The notes under the pieces were generated by a model that was not told the origin of the DNA, did not search any database, and worked only from the letters and a program-made list of their open reading frames with translations. DNA of 64,000 nt from QQWI01 sp964522015 (lineage in GTDB: Bacteria; Bacillota; Clostridia; Peptostreptococcales; Acidaminobacteraceae), in assembly GCA_964522015.1 (NCBI GenBank), contig CAZFST010000002.1, positions 186,001 through 250,000 on the forward strand, read 5' to 3'. How positions within the stretch are numbered: position 1 is the first letter of the stretch; the number at the start of each line of letters is the position of its first letter. Made by a program: the position numbers and the translations under genes. Below are positions 35,900 through 45,944 of this stretch, piece by piece.

Positions 35900-38698
35900 T
35901 TAAGGATTAGTGGGTGTAGCTGTTGTGGTGGGTTCTGGTGTGGTTTGACCTTCAGCAGGTGGTGTGACTTTGCCATTTTGCGCATCAATCTCTTTTTGTA
36001 GCTCTTCAAGAATTTTTTGAAGTTCTACCAATTCGGTTTGAGTGCGATTGAAGCGGTCCAGAGCTTCACCAAGGAGTTTTTCCAGTTTCTGATCAGCTGT
36101 ACCCTCAAGGACATCTTTTTTCAGGTCGTCCCGATTATACCCTGCCCCGAATAGTTGAGCAAGACCTTGATCAAGGGTTTGTGCCATCACCACTTTGTCA
36201 TTATAAGAAACCACCACTTGTTTCATTTCTGGCAGAGACTCTTGATTTTCTGCCTGAATATAAATAGGCTCAACATACAGCAAATTCCCGTTTATTGGAA
36301 TGATCAAGATATTCCCCCGTAAAACCCTTGAACCTTTTTGACTCCATAAACTGAGCTGCGGAGAAATAATGCTGTCCTGATCAATTTTCGACTCAAGCAT
36401 GGCAGGACCCATGGTAGTTTTATTTTTGGGGAATTTCAAAAGGGTTAACTTCCCATAGTTAGGACCATCGTTTCTGGCAATAAAGAGGGATGTCATATTG
36501 GGCTTATCCTTTGGGGTAAAAGGCTGAGTCAATACAAACTCAGGTTTACTTTCTCCTGGAATTTTGTACATGGCATAATCCGGCGAAATAGGTTGAACCT
36601 CCGATGCATCCATATAAAGTTCAGAACCCACATCCCAAATATCCTCACCATTATAGAAAACTGATGGATTAGTCACATGGTATTTTCGGTAGACTTCACC
36701 TTGGATTTGCATCATTGTTCTTGGATAACGGACATGTGCCTTCAAAGCCTCAGGAAACTCAGCTGCAGGTTTAAATAAATTAGGATAAATAGCATGGTAG
36801 GTTTTAAGCATTGGATCCATCTCATCATACATATAAAGAGAAGTATCACCAGTATAAGCATCCACAACTGCCTTGACACTATTTCTCAGGTAATTGGTCC
36901 CAGTATTGTCATATGGCTGAGAGTAAGGATACTCCGTGCTATGGGTGTAAGCATCTACAATCCAGAATAACTTACCTGTTTTAGGGTCCACTACAAGATA
37001 TGGATCACTATCAAATGTCATAAATGGTGCCAGTGTTTGCAGGCGCTCCCCAACAGAACGTCTCATAATCATGCGACTGTCACTGGTGATGATATTGGAG
37101 ACCATGATTCTAAAGTCCCCATGATTAATGGCAAAGAGGGCGCGGTTCCAAAAGGACATTTTAATCCCCGAATCCGCTTGATACATGGTTTCTTGATTGT
37201 CAGAACCCTTTGGATAATCAAACTCTTTTTCAGTGGTATTCACAATAATATAATCATTGGTGGTTTCACCAAAATAGATTTCTGGCTGTTTAATCACAAG
37301 ATCGGTTTCTGATTCGGGTGGAATATTCTTGATGACTAATTTAGGCAGACCCTCTGGGGTTACACTATTAACAGGGGAAAGGGCCGCGCCATAACCATGG
37401 GTAAACTTGATATGGCGATTTTGCCAAGTTTGGACCTGCAGTTTTTCCGTATCCATTTCTCTGGCAGACAAAAGAACCTGGGTATACTTCCCATTCAATA
37501 GGTAGCGGTCCGTATCTATGGCATTAAAGCGATAGTATAATCTGATCCCTTGAATTTGGTTATAAGTTTGCATTAAGGGTCTATAGTCATTTACGCGGAT
37601 ATTGTCGATGACATCTCTATTTTCTGTGAGCATGTCCTCTGTTAAAGAGGTTTCAACTTGGTAATCCATTTCAGAGATGTCATTGAGTTTAAATGCTTCT
37701 CTTGTAAAGGCGATATTATATTCAAGATAAGGTCGTTCTTTTGAAATTTCATCTGGTTCTACAATGAAATTCTGAACAAAGACCCCAGCGATACCAAATA
37801 AAACATTGATGCCAATTAAGAGAACAGGGCCTGTAAGCATCAATCGGTATTGTCTCTTGAGCAGTGCATAGATAAACACCGCTGCCCCCAGTCCCGCCGC
37901 AACCATCTGTAAAAGAAGCGACGGCAAGACCACATGAATATCAGTATAACTGGCACCATAAGCCACACCCTGGGGCGAAAAGACCAAATTATACCTAGCT
38001 AGCCAGTAGTACCCGATTAGCAGTAGAAATACCAAGAAGCCAAAAACCCCGAGTTTAATAATGAGACTTTGGATAATCCCCTTGCGAGCAAGGCCAGACA
38101 TATCTCCAATGGTACGCACATTTTGAAAGTCGCTAAAATCAAGGTCTGTAGGTGGCTTAATCCCCATTAATATCAGGTTGATGAGCACGGTTGCGATGGC
38201 CAATACCACGATATAGAAAACGCCAATACCCAGAAGTTTGTTATATAGGGGCAATTGGAAAACGTAAAAACTGATATCCTTACTGAATAGAGGATCCACT
38301 TTATCAAATAGCGTCGCATTTTGAAACTTGAGAATGTCAAACCAGAGAGCCCCTGTGACAGCCAATGACATCAAAAACGTGACCAAAGTTGCAATGCTAA
38401 CCAGCGCTTGTTTGAATAGTTTGTTTTCTCGCTTTCTAACATCGACTAAAACATGAACCAGTCTAAAATACTGCTTTTCCACCCAAATAAAGTAGACCGA
38501 GAACGCAATGGCAGTGATTAACCATAGGGGTAACCCGATTTTTGCATAAGCCAAAACCTTGACTAAAAATGAATCGGTGTAGCCCAAATCTGTAAACCAT
38601 TGGTAATCCACAATGAAATTGATAATGGTGCTGAAGAAAATCACGACCACCATTAATAGTGCTAATAATATCCCAACTACTTGCTGTCGCTTTTTCAT
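35900..38698 (-). CDS. UPF0182 family integral membrane protein
   Basis: 932 residues. About seven TM helices in the first ~310 (first at ~7-28), then a large extracellular region with family landmarks: RPYLEYNIAFTREAF, YTQVLLSAREM, FTHGYGAALSPVN, YFGETTNDYIIVNT and VKAVVDAYTG. The C-terminus is a coiled coil (~855-900) and a Pro/Thr tail. Function unknown in all organisms. Its start overlaps the hemerythrin stop (ATGA), so it is the last gene of a tightly coupled four-gene operon with c-di-GMP and oxygen-sensing parts. Confidence 0.92.
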   Translation of the reverse strand: MKKRQQVVGILLALLMVVVIFFSTIINFIVDYQWFTDLGYTDSFLVKVLAYAKIGLPLWLITAIAFSVYFIWVEKQYFRLVHVLVDVRKRENKLFKQALVSIATLVTFLMSLAVTGALWFDILKFQNATLFDKVDPLFSKDISFYVFQLPLYNKLLGIGVFYIVVLAIATVLINLILMGIKPPTDLDFSDFQNVRTIGDMSGLARKGIIQSLIIKLGVFGFLVFLLLIGYYWLARYNLVFSPQGVAYGASYTDIHVVLPSLLLQMVAAGLGAAVFIYALLKRQYRLMLTGPVLLIGINVLFGIAGVFVQNFIVEPDEISKERPYLEYNIAFTREAFKLNDISEMDYQVETSLTEDMLTENRDVIDNIRVNDYRPLMQTYNQIQGIRLYYRFNAIDTDRYLLNGKYTQVLLSAREMDTEKLQVQTWQNRHIKFTHGYGAALSPVNSVTPEGLPKLVIKNIPPESETDLVIKQPEIYFGETTNDYIIVNTTEKEFDYPKGSDNQETMYQADSGIKMSFWNRALFAINHGDFRIMVSNIITSDSRMIMRRSVGERLQTLAPFMTFDSDPYLVVDPKTGKLFWIVDAYTHSTEYPYSQPYDNTGTNYLRNSVKAVVDAYTGDTSLYMYDEMDPMLKTYHAIYPNLFKPAAEFPEALKAHVRYPRTMMQIQGEVYRKYHVTNPSVFYNGEDIWDVGSELYMDASEVQPISPDYAMYKIPGESKPEFVLTQPFTPKDKPNMTSLFIARNDGPNYGKLTLLKFPKNKTTMGPAMLESKIDQDSIISPQLSLWSQKGSRVLRGNILIIPINGNLLYVEPIYIQAENQESLPEMKQVVVSYNDKVVMAQTLDQGLAQLFGAGYNRDDLKKDVLEGTADQKLEKLLGEALDRFNRTQTELVELQKILEELQKEIDAQNGKVTPPAEGQTTPEPTTTATPTNP

Positions 38699-39102
38699 GA
38701 CTCGTTACCACCCTTCATCTGTTCGCTAATGACTTGTGCATATAGCATGTCTTCAATTAAAATATGTTGCTGAATCCACTTAACCACAAAGTTGTGGATC
38801 TGATGTATACTCTCCAGTTCCATGGGGTTATCGGCAAGTAAAGTCTGTAAGTCAGCCACAAATACATTATGCTGAGATCGATGTGTTTCAAAAATAGTCG
38901 GCATATAAGTCTGGATCAGATACTCTTCAGTGGTGAAATGATACTGGGTATACTGAACAAGTTCCTCAATAATACTGGTTAAAGACATTGGGAACCCATT
39001 TGTTACTTCATATTCAATGCGATTAATCAGTTCAAAAAGAATTTTATGCTGCTCGTCGATAACCGCTACACCCGTCTGATATTCCTGAGAAAATGAAATC
39101 AT
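38695..39102 (-). CDS. bacteriohemerythrin
   Basis: 135 residues, one four-helix hemerythrin domain. Di-iron ligands are visible: H19 in DEQHK, H55 and E59 in YHFTTEE, H73/H77 in THRSQHN, and H112 and D117 in QQHILIED. Binds O2 at a di-iron site; roles include sensing, storage and delivery. RBS AGGAGG. Overlaps both neighbours by ATGA. Confidence 0.92.
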   Translation of the reverse strand: MISFSQEYQTGVAVIDEQHKILFELINRIEYEVTNGFPMSLTSIIEELVQYTQYHFTTEEYLIQTYMPTIFETHRSQHNVFVADLQTLLADNPMELESIHQIHNFVVKWIQQHILIEDMLYAQVISEQMKGGNES

Positions 39103-40802
39103 CGAACCCCTCCTTTTGCAGCAGCATGTCTTTGCTGCTTTTGTGATACTTGTCTTTTAAATAGTAGTCGTAGGAGTTTGTCTCTGTCGGCAGTTGAGAT
39201 ATTGATAAATTTAGCGACAAAAGTTGTCTTTGTGCCAAAGTGATAAAATTTTATAATTTTTGCATCCAGTTCAAAGTACAATTTGAAATTATCCACTTCT
39301 AAGCTCATGGTTATTTTTAGTATTTCCCCGCGGTACTTAATAAAATCCGCAGCAGCACCACCACCCGCTTCAAAAATCAACGTGTCGCCGCCGACTTTAA
39401 CCAATTGAACATAATGCATGCCAAAGGAATTATGTTCAACAACTGCACTGCCTTCCCAAACAATAGAAAAATATTTATCCGTTGGTATTAAGGCTAGATT
39501 TTTTAAGTAAACTTGATCATGCATAATACCATCAATCTCAGCAGTGTATTCCAGGAGATCAGTCAATTTGTAAAAACTTACAGTTGCCCTGTACATTTGA
39601 TCTGGAATCAACTCGCTTATGTTATCTATGTCACTATGGACCATTAGCTTGGCACTGTTTTCTTGAATGATTAAATTACCTGATAAGGATAAGACATGAT
39701 AGACGTCTTGGTAATAAAAGCTGAGGGCAGCTTGAGGCACAAAATGGGTATCTGAGACCGAGGCTTCAGTGGTACTGGATTTCAAATCGGTTAAAATATG
39801 AATCATCTTCTCTGTAATAATGGGATCGAATTGTGTACCGCTGCATCTTGCTAATTCTGTGATGATTTTATCCGTGCTTTCCCTATCTTTATAGGCCCGG
39901 CGGGACATCATGGCATCCACTGTATCAGCAACGGATATAATACGACTTAAGTAAGGAATTTTTGTACTCTTTAAGCGATTTGGGTAACCAGTGCCATCAA
40001 ACTTTTCGTGGTGATGTTTTATAATGGTCGGGACTTCCATAAAAAAAGTCATGCCGAAAAGGGAGGCTAGAGCCATATGGTAACCCTTAATAGGATGAAT
40101 TTTCATACGATTGTACTCTTCATCAGTGAGTTTTGAGGTTTTGTTCAACACTTCATCTGGAATATACATTTTTCCAATGTCGTGGATTAGGGCTGAAATA
40201 TAAAGTACCATTTGATCTTTTGCATTTAGACCTAATTCTGATGCTAAAGCCATACACCAATTGGCTACGTTGGTCATGTGGTAAGGCATATATTTGTCTT
40301 TGCTGATAAGAAGCTCCGTGTAAACGTCAATCACATAATAGAGTTTTTCGTAGTTCACTAATACCATTTGCAAATGGTGACACATTTGTTCAAAATAGTG
40401 GGCATTAAATTCTTTTATATAATCATTCGCATCATGTTCAGATACATTATCTTTAAAAAATATTTCCCACGATGCAATCAGCAGCTTATCAACTAATACG
40501 GGATTAAACACAGTGATATTAGCGCTATAACTCTGAGTCACAGCATTATACGAAAGCCCCCAATTTACGTCAGTTAAAAGAGACTGAGGTTCAATTTTAT
40601 CAAACCAATTGGCAAAATAATCGAAATTTGCGACGCTCTCCAAATGCTCTGTGTCATAAAAATAAGCTAAATCAGTGCCAAATGTATTGAAAATTGCAAA
40701 TCTTATCCTCTTTACCTTTTGTGCTTGAGGCGTAGACTTAATAAATAGTGCCACGTGTTCATCTAAATGGACAACATCCCCTAAAATCATAGCGTGTTTC
40801 AT
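39099..40802 (-). CDS. HD-GYP domain protein with PilZ-like C-terminus
   Basis: 567 residues, cytosolic. N-terminal ~170 residues unassigned. HD-GYP domain ~170-345: H207-D208 in HDIGK, HPIKGY, HHHEKFDGTGYP (G272-Y273-P274), VADTVDAM and GTQFDP. All expected metal ligands seem present, so c-di-GMP (or cGAMP-type) hydrolysis is likely. The C-terminal ~200 residues resemble a PilZ-like or YcgR-N beta barrel, but the RxxxR signature is not clear. ATGA overlaps with the genes before and after suggest translation as a unit with the sensor and the hemerythrin. Confidence 0.85.
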   Translation of the reverse strand: MKHAMILGDVVHLDEHVALFIKSTPQAQKVKRIRFAIFNTFGTDLAYFYDTEHLESVANFDYFANWFDKIEPQSLLTDVNWGLSYNAVTQSYSANITVFNPVLVDKLLIASWEIFFKDNVSEHDANDYIKEFNAHYFEQMCHHLQMVLVNYEKLYYVIDVYTELLISKDKYMPYHMTNVANWCMALASELGLNAKDQMVLYISALIHDIGKMYIPDEVLNKTSKLTDEEYNRMKIHPIKGYHMALASLFGMTFFMEVPTIIKHHHEKFDGTGYPNRLKSTKIPYLSRIISVADTVDAMMSRRAYKDRESTDKIITELARCSGTQFDPIITEKMIHILTDLKSSTTEASVSDTHFVPQAALSFYYQDVYHVLSLSGNLIIQENSAKLMVHSDIDNISELIPDQMYRATVSFYKLTDLLEYTAEIDGIMHDQVYLKNLALIPTDKYFSIVWEGSAVVEHNSFGMHYVQLVKVGGDTLIFEAGGGAAADFIKYRGEILKITMSLEVDNFKLYFELDAKIIKFYHFGTKTTFVAKFINISTADRDKLLRLLFKRQVSQKQQRHAAAKGGVR

Positions 40803-41677
40803 GTGATAACAATCTCCCTAATCAACGTAAAGAGCAGGGCTATGCCATTAAACCGTCCCGAAACATCTTTCATCTTCATGATTTCTACGGCATAATCACA
40901 TTTTCTATCACCTAACTCTACACTGGTGTTAAAATGATCGTTACTAAGGCTACTATTCTGAGTAAAAGCATGGAAATCGTATCGAAAAAACGATGCATAA
41001 TCAATTTTTTTCAGTTGTAAAAATAGATTGGTTGGCTGAGGTTGTGGGGATTCAATGCCATAAGCCAGGCTGCTTAACATATCCTTCAAAAATGCCACGG
41101 CTTTTAGATTCATATTCTCCAGCATATTATTCTCATCCAATAACAAAATTGGTACTGGAAGACTTTCAAATAAAGCTAAATAGCGATTTTTTTCATTGGT
41201 TAATTTCATGGTCATAACCTGCATTTCCTTCAATTTCTCGTCGGAACTATGACTTGTCCATTCTCTGATAAAAGCCATCTCAATTTGATCAAAAGCATGC
41301 ATCACCCAACTGGCGTTTGTGCAATCTGGTGTCTCCACGCTCGCGCTTTCAGCAATGACTTCAAGATAAGCATCCCTGTAGTATTTCATCAGCGATAAAA
41401 ACATCTCCAAGGTAACCCCCCTGGTTCGATGAAGCTTTGCTTCTTCAACACCAAAAGTAGTTAGGGCATTGTCCCCCACCAAACGATTATCAAACATTAG
41501 AGGACTTTCCATTTCTTGCGCTTTTTTAAGAGATGCGGTTAGTCCTCTTATTGACATTCGCCAATCTTCAACTCTCGCAGATGTGTATGCAGAAAAACCA
41601 AAACGCTTCGCAGAATCAAGAATTTTATCCATTAAAATCGTTTCTTTCTCTTCAAAAACTGCTACGATATTTACCAT
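40799..41677 (-). CDS. PAS-like cytosolic sensor protein
   Basis: 292 residues from ATG 41677 (AGGTGG 7 bases upstream); a longer frame opens at a GTG at 41755 with no RBS. The N-terminal ~150 residues form an all-alpha region of an RsbR-N or similar sensor type. After a short coiled coil (~150-180), a PAS-like domain begins ALFESLPVPILLLDENNMLENMN. No output domain is attached; the HD-GYP enzyme coupled by an ATGA overlap is the likely output. Ligand unknown. Confidence 0.65.
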   Translation of the reverse strand: MVNIVAVFEEKETILMDKILDSAKRFGFSAYTSARVEDWRMSIRGLTASLKKAQEMESPLMFDNRLVGDNALTTFGVEEAKLHRTRGVTLEMFLSLMKYYRDAYLEVIAESASVETPDCTNASWVMHAFDQIEMAFIREWTSHSSDEKLKEMQVMTMKLTNEKNRYLALFESLPVPILLLDENNMLENMNLKAVAFLKDMLSSLAYGIESPQPQPTNLFLQLKKIDYASFFRYDFHAFTQNSSLSNDHFNTSVELGDRKCDYAVEIMKMKDVSGRFNGIALLFTLIREIVIT

Positions 41678-41845
41678 TACGTCACCACCTATTGGGATCA
41701 TTGTCGTTTTTTCACCTTGTACATTAACTTTTACCCATTTTTCTTTTAAAAGCACGGCATTTGTGTTTTTTTATTTAAATAATGGGTAACTTAAAATCAG
41801 TAGAAAAAATCAGATACTGTTGTAGACTAACAAAAAGGAGTCCCC

Positions 41846-42271
41846 ATGCGACCTGCTAAAGTTTTGATTATTGAAGACAATCGTAGTGATGTTGATTTAA
41901 TCATCTATCATCTTAAAAAGCATCACATTAAGAGTCGGCTTCAGGTAATCTATGATGGTGAAAGCGCCCTTCATTTTCCAGATACTCAAGAGGATAGTGA
42001 CGAAAAGATCGTACCCGACCTGATTTTTTTAGATATGAACCTACCACGGGTCCACGGCATAGAAATTCTTAAACAATTTCGTAGTCATCCTGATTATTTG
42101 ACAACACCTATTATCGTGATTTCACAAAAAGTAAACGACAACGACCGTGATTTAGCCATACAGTACGGCGCAAATTTCTTTATTGAAAAGCCAATCACAT
42201 ATGATAACCTGCTTGTTGCCATTGAAGGTATTAATGAAATATCGATCACACTTGTAACATCAAAGGACTAA
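41846..42271 (+). CDS. stand-alone response regulator (Rcp1-like receiver)
   Basis: 141 residues, a single receiver domain. Acidic pocket E10-D11, phospho-acceptor D63 in FLDMNLP, S93 and K114 in IEKPI. The long acidic loop before the phospho-acceptor strand is typical of Rcp1-type regulators that partner phytochrome-like or other 'HDLREPL' kinases. Its 3' end faces such a kinase 8 bases away on the opposite strand. RBS AAGGAG. Confidence 0.9.
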   Translation: MRPAKVLIIEDNRSDVDLIIYHLKKHHIKSRLQVIYDGESALHFPDTQEDSDEKIVPDLIFLDMNLPRVHGIEILKQFRSHPDYLTTPIIVISQKVNDNDRDLAIQYGANFFIEKPITYDNLLVAIEGINEISITLVTSKD

Positions 42272-42279
42272 ACTTTTGT

Positions 42280-43995
42280 TTAGTCTTTAATAATGCTTCT
42301 TGAAACAATGCTACCTGATAAATCAATTGAAAAAGTAGCGCCTTTTCCGATTTCAGAAGTTACTTCCAAATGCCATTTCTGTCTTTCAATGATTCGAGCA
42401 ACCATTGCAAGTCCTATGCCTGCGCCGTTATTGATATCTGAGGTGTGGAGTCTTTTAAAAGGTTTAAATATTAGCTGCGTGTATTTGGGTTCAAATCCAA
42501 TCCCATTATCCTTAACACACAGGAATTGACCCGCCATATAGACTTCAATAACAACATTTTGATGGCTGTATTTTAAACTATTACTGATCAAGTTTTGCAT
42601 AAGGCGTTCAAAAAAAGATTTATCTGCAACAATTTTTGGCAAAGGCCCAACTATAATTCTAGCACCCTTTTGATTAATACTCAATTGAAGACTTTCTATA
42701 ATTTGCTGTATGGTGGATGACATTTCAAATGTTTCTAGAACCAAGCTTCTATTTAAGGTCGTGTAGGTCAAAAGTGCTTCTATTAGACTTTGAGATCGCT
42801 TAGAGGCAAGATTAACATGGATAATATAGCTTAATGCATCATCGGGCAAATCTTTAAGAAAATCAGATTCTAAAATTTCTAAATAGCTGACAATTGTCCG
42901 AAGGGGTTCTCGTAAATCATGGGCAGCGACTGATGCAAATTCATATAGATCTTGATAGGTATTAGAAATTTCTAAATTAAGGGCCTTGATGCCATTATGG
43001 AGCGCTTCAATTTCAACTAGCGATGATTCCGTTGTTATTTCTTGGATTTTTCGAATCTCAACTTTAACATCATAATGCTTGAAGTAAGCGCTAAGAACTT
43101 TTAATGGTTCAATTAATTGCTTATTTAAGCCCATGGTGAAGATGCCATAAACACAGCCAATTAAAGCAGAAATTAGTATACCAGCACCTACTATTAGCTG
43201 TTGGCTACCAAAAATATTGTTCTTTCTTGTTATAGCAATTATTGTCCATGGCTGATTTTTCATTTTGAGTTCTATAAACACGGAACGTCTACCTATATAG
43301 ATCGTATCCTTAAGGACAATACTATTTTCCTCAACCTTAAACTGATATTGTCCGAGTACAGGACCAATACCTTGATTCCCCATATCTTCTGAAGAGGTTA
43401 CTAAAAGTTGATTTCCTTCATAAATAAACAACCGAATTTGTTTGTCTTTTAAGTGTTCAAGATATTGGTTCATAGCAATTGAAAAAGACATGACTAAGTT
43501 TTTATCTTGCGACGCAAGAGGCATCAAAAACAAAACAACATTGCCGCTTATATCCTGTTTAAATGGTCTAGAAATAGACATATTCTTATTCAGTTCACTT
43601 CTAATTTTCCAAGCTGGTAGTAAAGTGCCATTGAGTATTGGCTGAGATGGGTATGTACTTAAAATACGACCATTCATATCTACTTCGAAAAAGGAAACGA
43701 TATTGGAATTCATCTCAGCGAAAGTTCTTAGAAATACTTCTTTTTCTGTATCATTGGCGATGGAATTAACCACTTTTTGTACTATCACATAACTCTCGAA
43801 TAAATTATTTTGGTGTTCATCAATATCATGTTCAATAACTGCTAAGGTTTGGGTCATAACAGCTACCCGATCGCTGATAAGTTGGTTGTTAATGTGGACC
43901 AAGAGAAAAAAAAGTGGTATGCAAATTAAGACTAAGGTTGGTATCATCAAATGAATAGAAAGATACTTAGATACGTTAACTTTAGGTGTTTTCAA
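42280..43995 (-). CDS. membrane histidine kinase with extracellular sensor
   Basis: 571 residues. TM ~14-34, extracellular single-Cache-like sensor ~35-265, TM ~268-288, cytosolic linker, then HisKA with H359 in AHDLREPLR and HATPase_c (NLISNSLKYS, DNGIGFEPKY, GAGIGLAMV). The start is TTG 43995, 7 bases after GGGAGG. The H-box type pairs it with Rcp1-like receivers, so the convergent gene is the likely partner. Confidence 0.88.
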   Translation of the reverse strand: MKTPKVNVSKYLSIHLMIPTLVLICIPLFFLLVHINNQLISDRVAVMTQTLAVIEHDIDEHQNNLFESYVIVQKVVNSIANDTEKEVFLRTFAEMNSNIVSFFEVDMNGRILSTYPSQPILNGTLLPAWKIRSELNKNMSISRPFKQDISGNVVLFLMPLASQDKNLVMSFSIAMNQYLEHLKDKQIRLFIYEGNQLLVTSSEDMGNQGIGPVLGQYQFKVEENSIVLKDTIYIGRRSVFIELKMKNQPWTIIAITRKNNIFGSQQLIVGAGILISALIGCVYGIFTMGLNKQLIEPLKVLSAYFKHYDVKVEIRKIQEITTESSLVEIEALHNGIKALNLEISNTYQDLYEFASVAAHDLREPLRTIVSYLEILESDFLKDLPDDALSYIIHVNLASKRSQSLIEALLTYTTLNRSLVLETFEMSSTIQQIIESLQLSINQKGARIIVGPLPKIVADKSFFERLMQNLISNSLKYSHQNVVIEVYMAGQFLCVKDNGIGFEPKYTQLIFKPFKRLHTSDINNGAGIGLAMVARIIERQKWHLEVTSEIGKGATFSIDLSGSIVSRSIIKD

Positions 43996-44159
43996 TGTTT
44001 CACCTCCCTATCCGGATGTTTACCCTAAAGAACTAATCTCTAACGGAAAATATTAATCCCTCAAAAGCAACCAATAACCCTAGCCCCCACCCAATTAGTG
44101 TGATATCATAATGTCTTGAGTTTAGCATTCTGCCTATTGCCTTACATGAAGGAGTTCAC

Positions 44160-44507
44160 ATGTCTAATTATCCAAATTGTCCAATCTGCCAATCCACATA
44201 TACTTATGAAGACGGCGTCCATTACATTTGTCCAGAATGTAGCCACGAATGGCCTATTTCAGGTGGTGACGATGCCAGTCATACTGAAGAAGAATTTATT
44301 GTTAAAGATAGCAATGGAAACGTTTTACAAGACGGCGATAGCGTCACCATTATCAAAGATCTAAAAGTTAAAGGTAGCTCATCGTCCCTAAAAGTTGGTA
44401 CTAAAGTTAAGAATATTCGACTAGTGAATGAGGACCATAACATAGACTGCAAGATCGACGGTTTTGGGGCCATGAAGCTAAAATCTGAGTTTGTTAAAAA
44501 GAACTAA
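44160..44507 (+). CDS. phnA: PhnA/YjdM family zinc-ribbon protein
   Basis: 115 residues. N-terminal zinc ribbon C8-x2-C11 and C24-x2-C27, then the PhnA beta-barrel with VKDSNGNVLQDGDSV and LKVKGSSSSLKVGT. Despite the name, the family is not phosphonoacetate hydrolase and its role is uncertain. RBS AAGGAG. Confidence 0.95.
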   Translation: MSNYPNCPICQSTYTYEDGVHYICPECSHEWPISGGDDASHTEEEFIVKDSNGNVLQDGDSVTIIKDLKVKGSSSSLKVGTKVKNIRLVNEDHNIDCKIDGFGAMKLKSEFVKKN

Positions 44508-44553
44508 AGGCAAATTGCAAAATCGAAGCACCCACCTCAGAGTTTATTTAGAA

Positions 44554-44585
44554 AAAAGCGGCGGTCCAAGTGGACCACCGCTTTT
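44554..44585. terminator. bidirectional terminator
   Basis: Fourteen-base-pair stem AAAAGCGGCGGTCC / GGACCACCGCTTTT with an AAGT loop; shared by phnA and the convergent TraB gene. Confidence 0.9.
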
Positions 44586-44598
44586 ATTTTGTTTCTAG

Positions 44599-45756
44599 TT
44601 AGAATAGCCGTTTAACGATCTCAAAGCCCGCCACAAAGGTCCCAATGGAAGCCCCGAGATTGGCCATCATCACAATCAGTAAAATCCTTAGAAAGCGATT
44701 TTTGAAAAAGCCTTTTACGGTTGCAATATCAGTTGGAACAGCCTGTACATCTAGAACCGTTGGCTTTCTAAGGCCGGCTTCTACAATACCTGTAAACCAA
44801 CCAACTGCCAAAATTGGATTAAGGGTGGAGATGGGTGCTACCACAAATGAGGTCAGTATACTGAGAGGGTGCCCAAAGCTAATTGCCGTAAAGACTGCTG
44901 CCAACACACCTGTCCAAAGGACCCAAGCTCCCAGTTGTGCTAAACCGGTTTGGATATTCATCATAAACCCGTAACCAATTAATGCCACAATAATAGCAGG
45001 AATCAGCCATCCCAGTGCTTTAGTCACCTTGCTTACCTCTGGCACAAAAGTAATCCGTTCTAAATCCTGTTCTTTAAAGATCTCTTCTTTAACACCTGGC
45101 ACATGGGCACCACCTAAAATGGCCACCACTTTCTTTCCTGGGGCCTCTTTAATCTTAGCAGCCAAATATTGATCTCTTTCGCTAATTAGAATCTCGCCGA
45201 TTTTAGGAAACTGAGCCCTCATGTCCTTTAACACAGAAGACAACATATCCTCTTCAAGCATGGCCTGTAAATCAGCTTCTGTAATCTCTTGATCACCATC
45301 ATCAGACATGATAAAACTGAAAAGTAATTTCATTTTTTCCCAAAAACTAAGCAGCCGCCAGATTCGCAGAAAAGTCACTTGAATACTTCTATCTGCTAAA
45401 ACAATTTTTGCATCAATGGCTTTGGCACTTTCAATTCCCTGAAGCATCTCTTGACCCACTGTGATATTGAGCTTTTGAGCAATGCGCTTTTGATAACTAC
45501 TAAGGGCCAGATTTGCCAATAGAAATATTACTTTTTTAGATTTGATCACCTGTGTAATATCTGTACTTTCCCAGGCCTTAGGGTTTTGGATAGTCTGATA
45601 CCGTCCTTCATCCAATTCGATACAAACGCTATCTGGTTTTTCAGCCTCAATCACTGATTGTACTAAGGCTGCGCTTTCTTTTGAAACATGGGCAGTGGCA
45701 ATTAAAATAATCTCCTTGCCCTTGTAATCTATTCTATAGACATTATCTTGACTCAC
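44599..45756 (-). CDS. TraB/PrgY family membrane protein
   Basis: 385 residues from GTG 45756, which sits 7 bases after GGAGG; an ATG 30 bases earlier lacks a site. The N-terminal TraB domain shows LIATAHVSKES, CIELDEGRY and GGAHVPG, the conserved metal-protease-like (Tiki/EreA) motifs. Four TM helices fill the C-terminal ~140 residues. Some relatives shut down peptide pheromones; most have no known substrate. Confidence 0.9.
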   Translation of the reverse strand: MSQDNVYRIDYKGKEIILIATAHVSKESAALVQSVIEAEKPDSVCIELDEGRYQTIQNPKAWESTDITQVIKSKKVIFLLANLALSSYQKRIAQKLNITVGQEMLQGIESAKAIDAKIVLADRSIQVTFLRIWRLLSFWEKMKLLFSFIMSDDGDQEITEADLQAMLEEDMLSSVLKDMRAQFPKIGEILISERDQYLAAKIKEAPGKKVVAILGGAHVPGVKEEIFKEQDLERITFVPEVSKVTKALGWLIPAIIVALIGYGFMMNIQTGLAQLGAWVLWTGVLAAVFTAISFGHPLSILTSFVVAPISTLNPILAVGWFTGIVEAGLRKPTVLDVQAVPTDIATVKGFFKNRFLRILLIVMMANLGASIGTFVAGFEIVKRLF

Positions 45757-45884
45757 TATAAACCTCCGAAAAATACATTTAGCCAATTACCAATTTAGAA
45801 ATCTCACTAAGCGTATCATGCACAGCAAAAAAAGGAAAGGGAAAGCGATAAAAGTATGTGTGCTACGTTGGTTTCTCTGTTTTT

Positions 45885-45914
45885 TTGTGCTATGCTATGA
45901 CAAACGGGTATATT
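45885..45914 (+). promoter_or_regulatory. possible promoter of the chemoreceptor gene
   Basis: -35 TTGTGC (45885-45890), 18-base spacer, -10 TATATT (45909-45914). Confidence 0.4.
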
Positions 45915-45944
45915 AGATAAAGAAAGTTAAATGAGGAGGTACAC

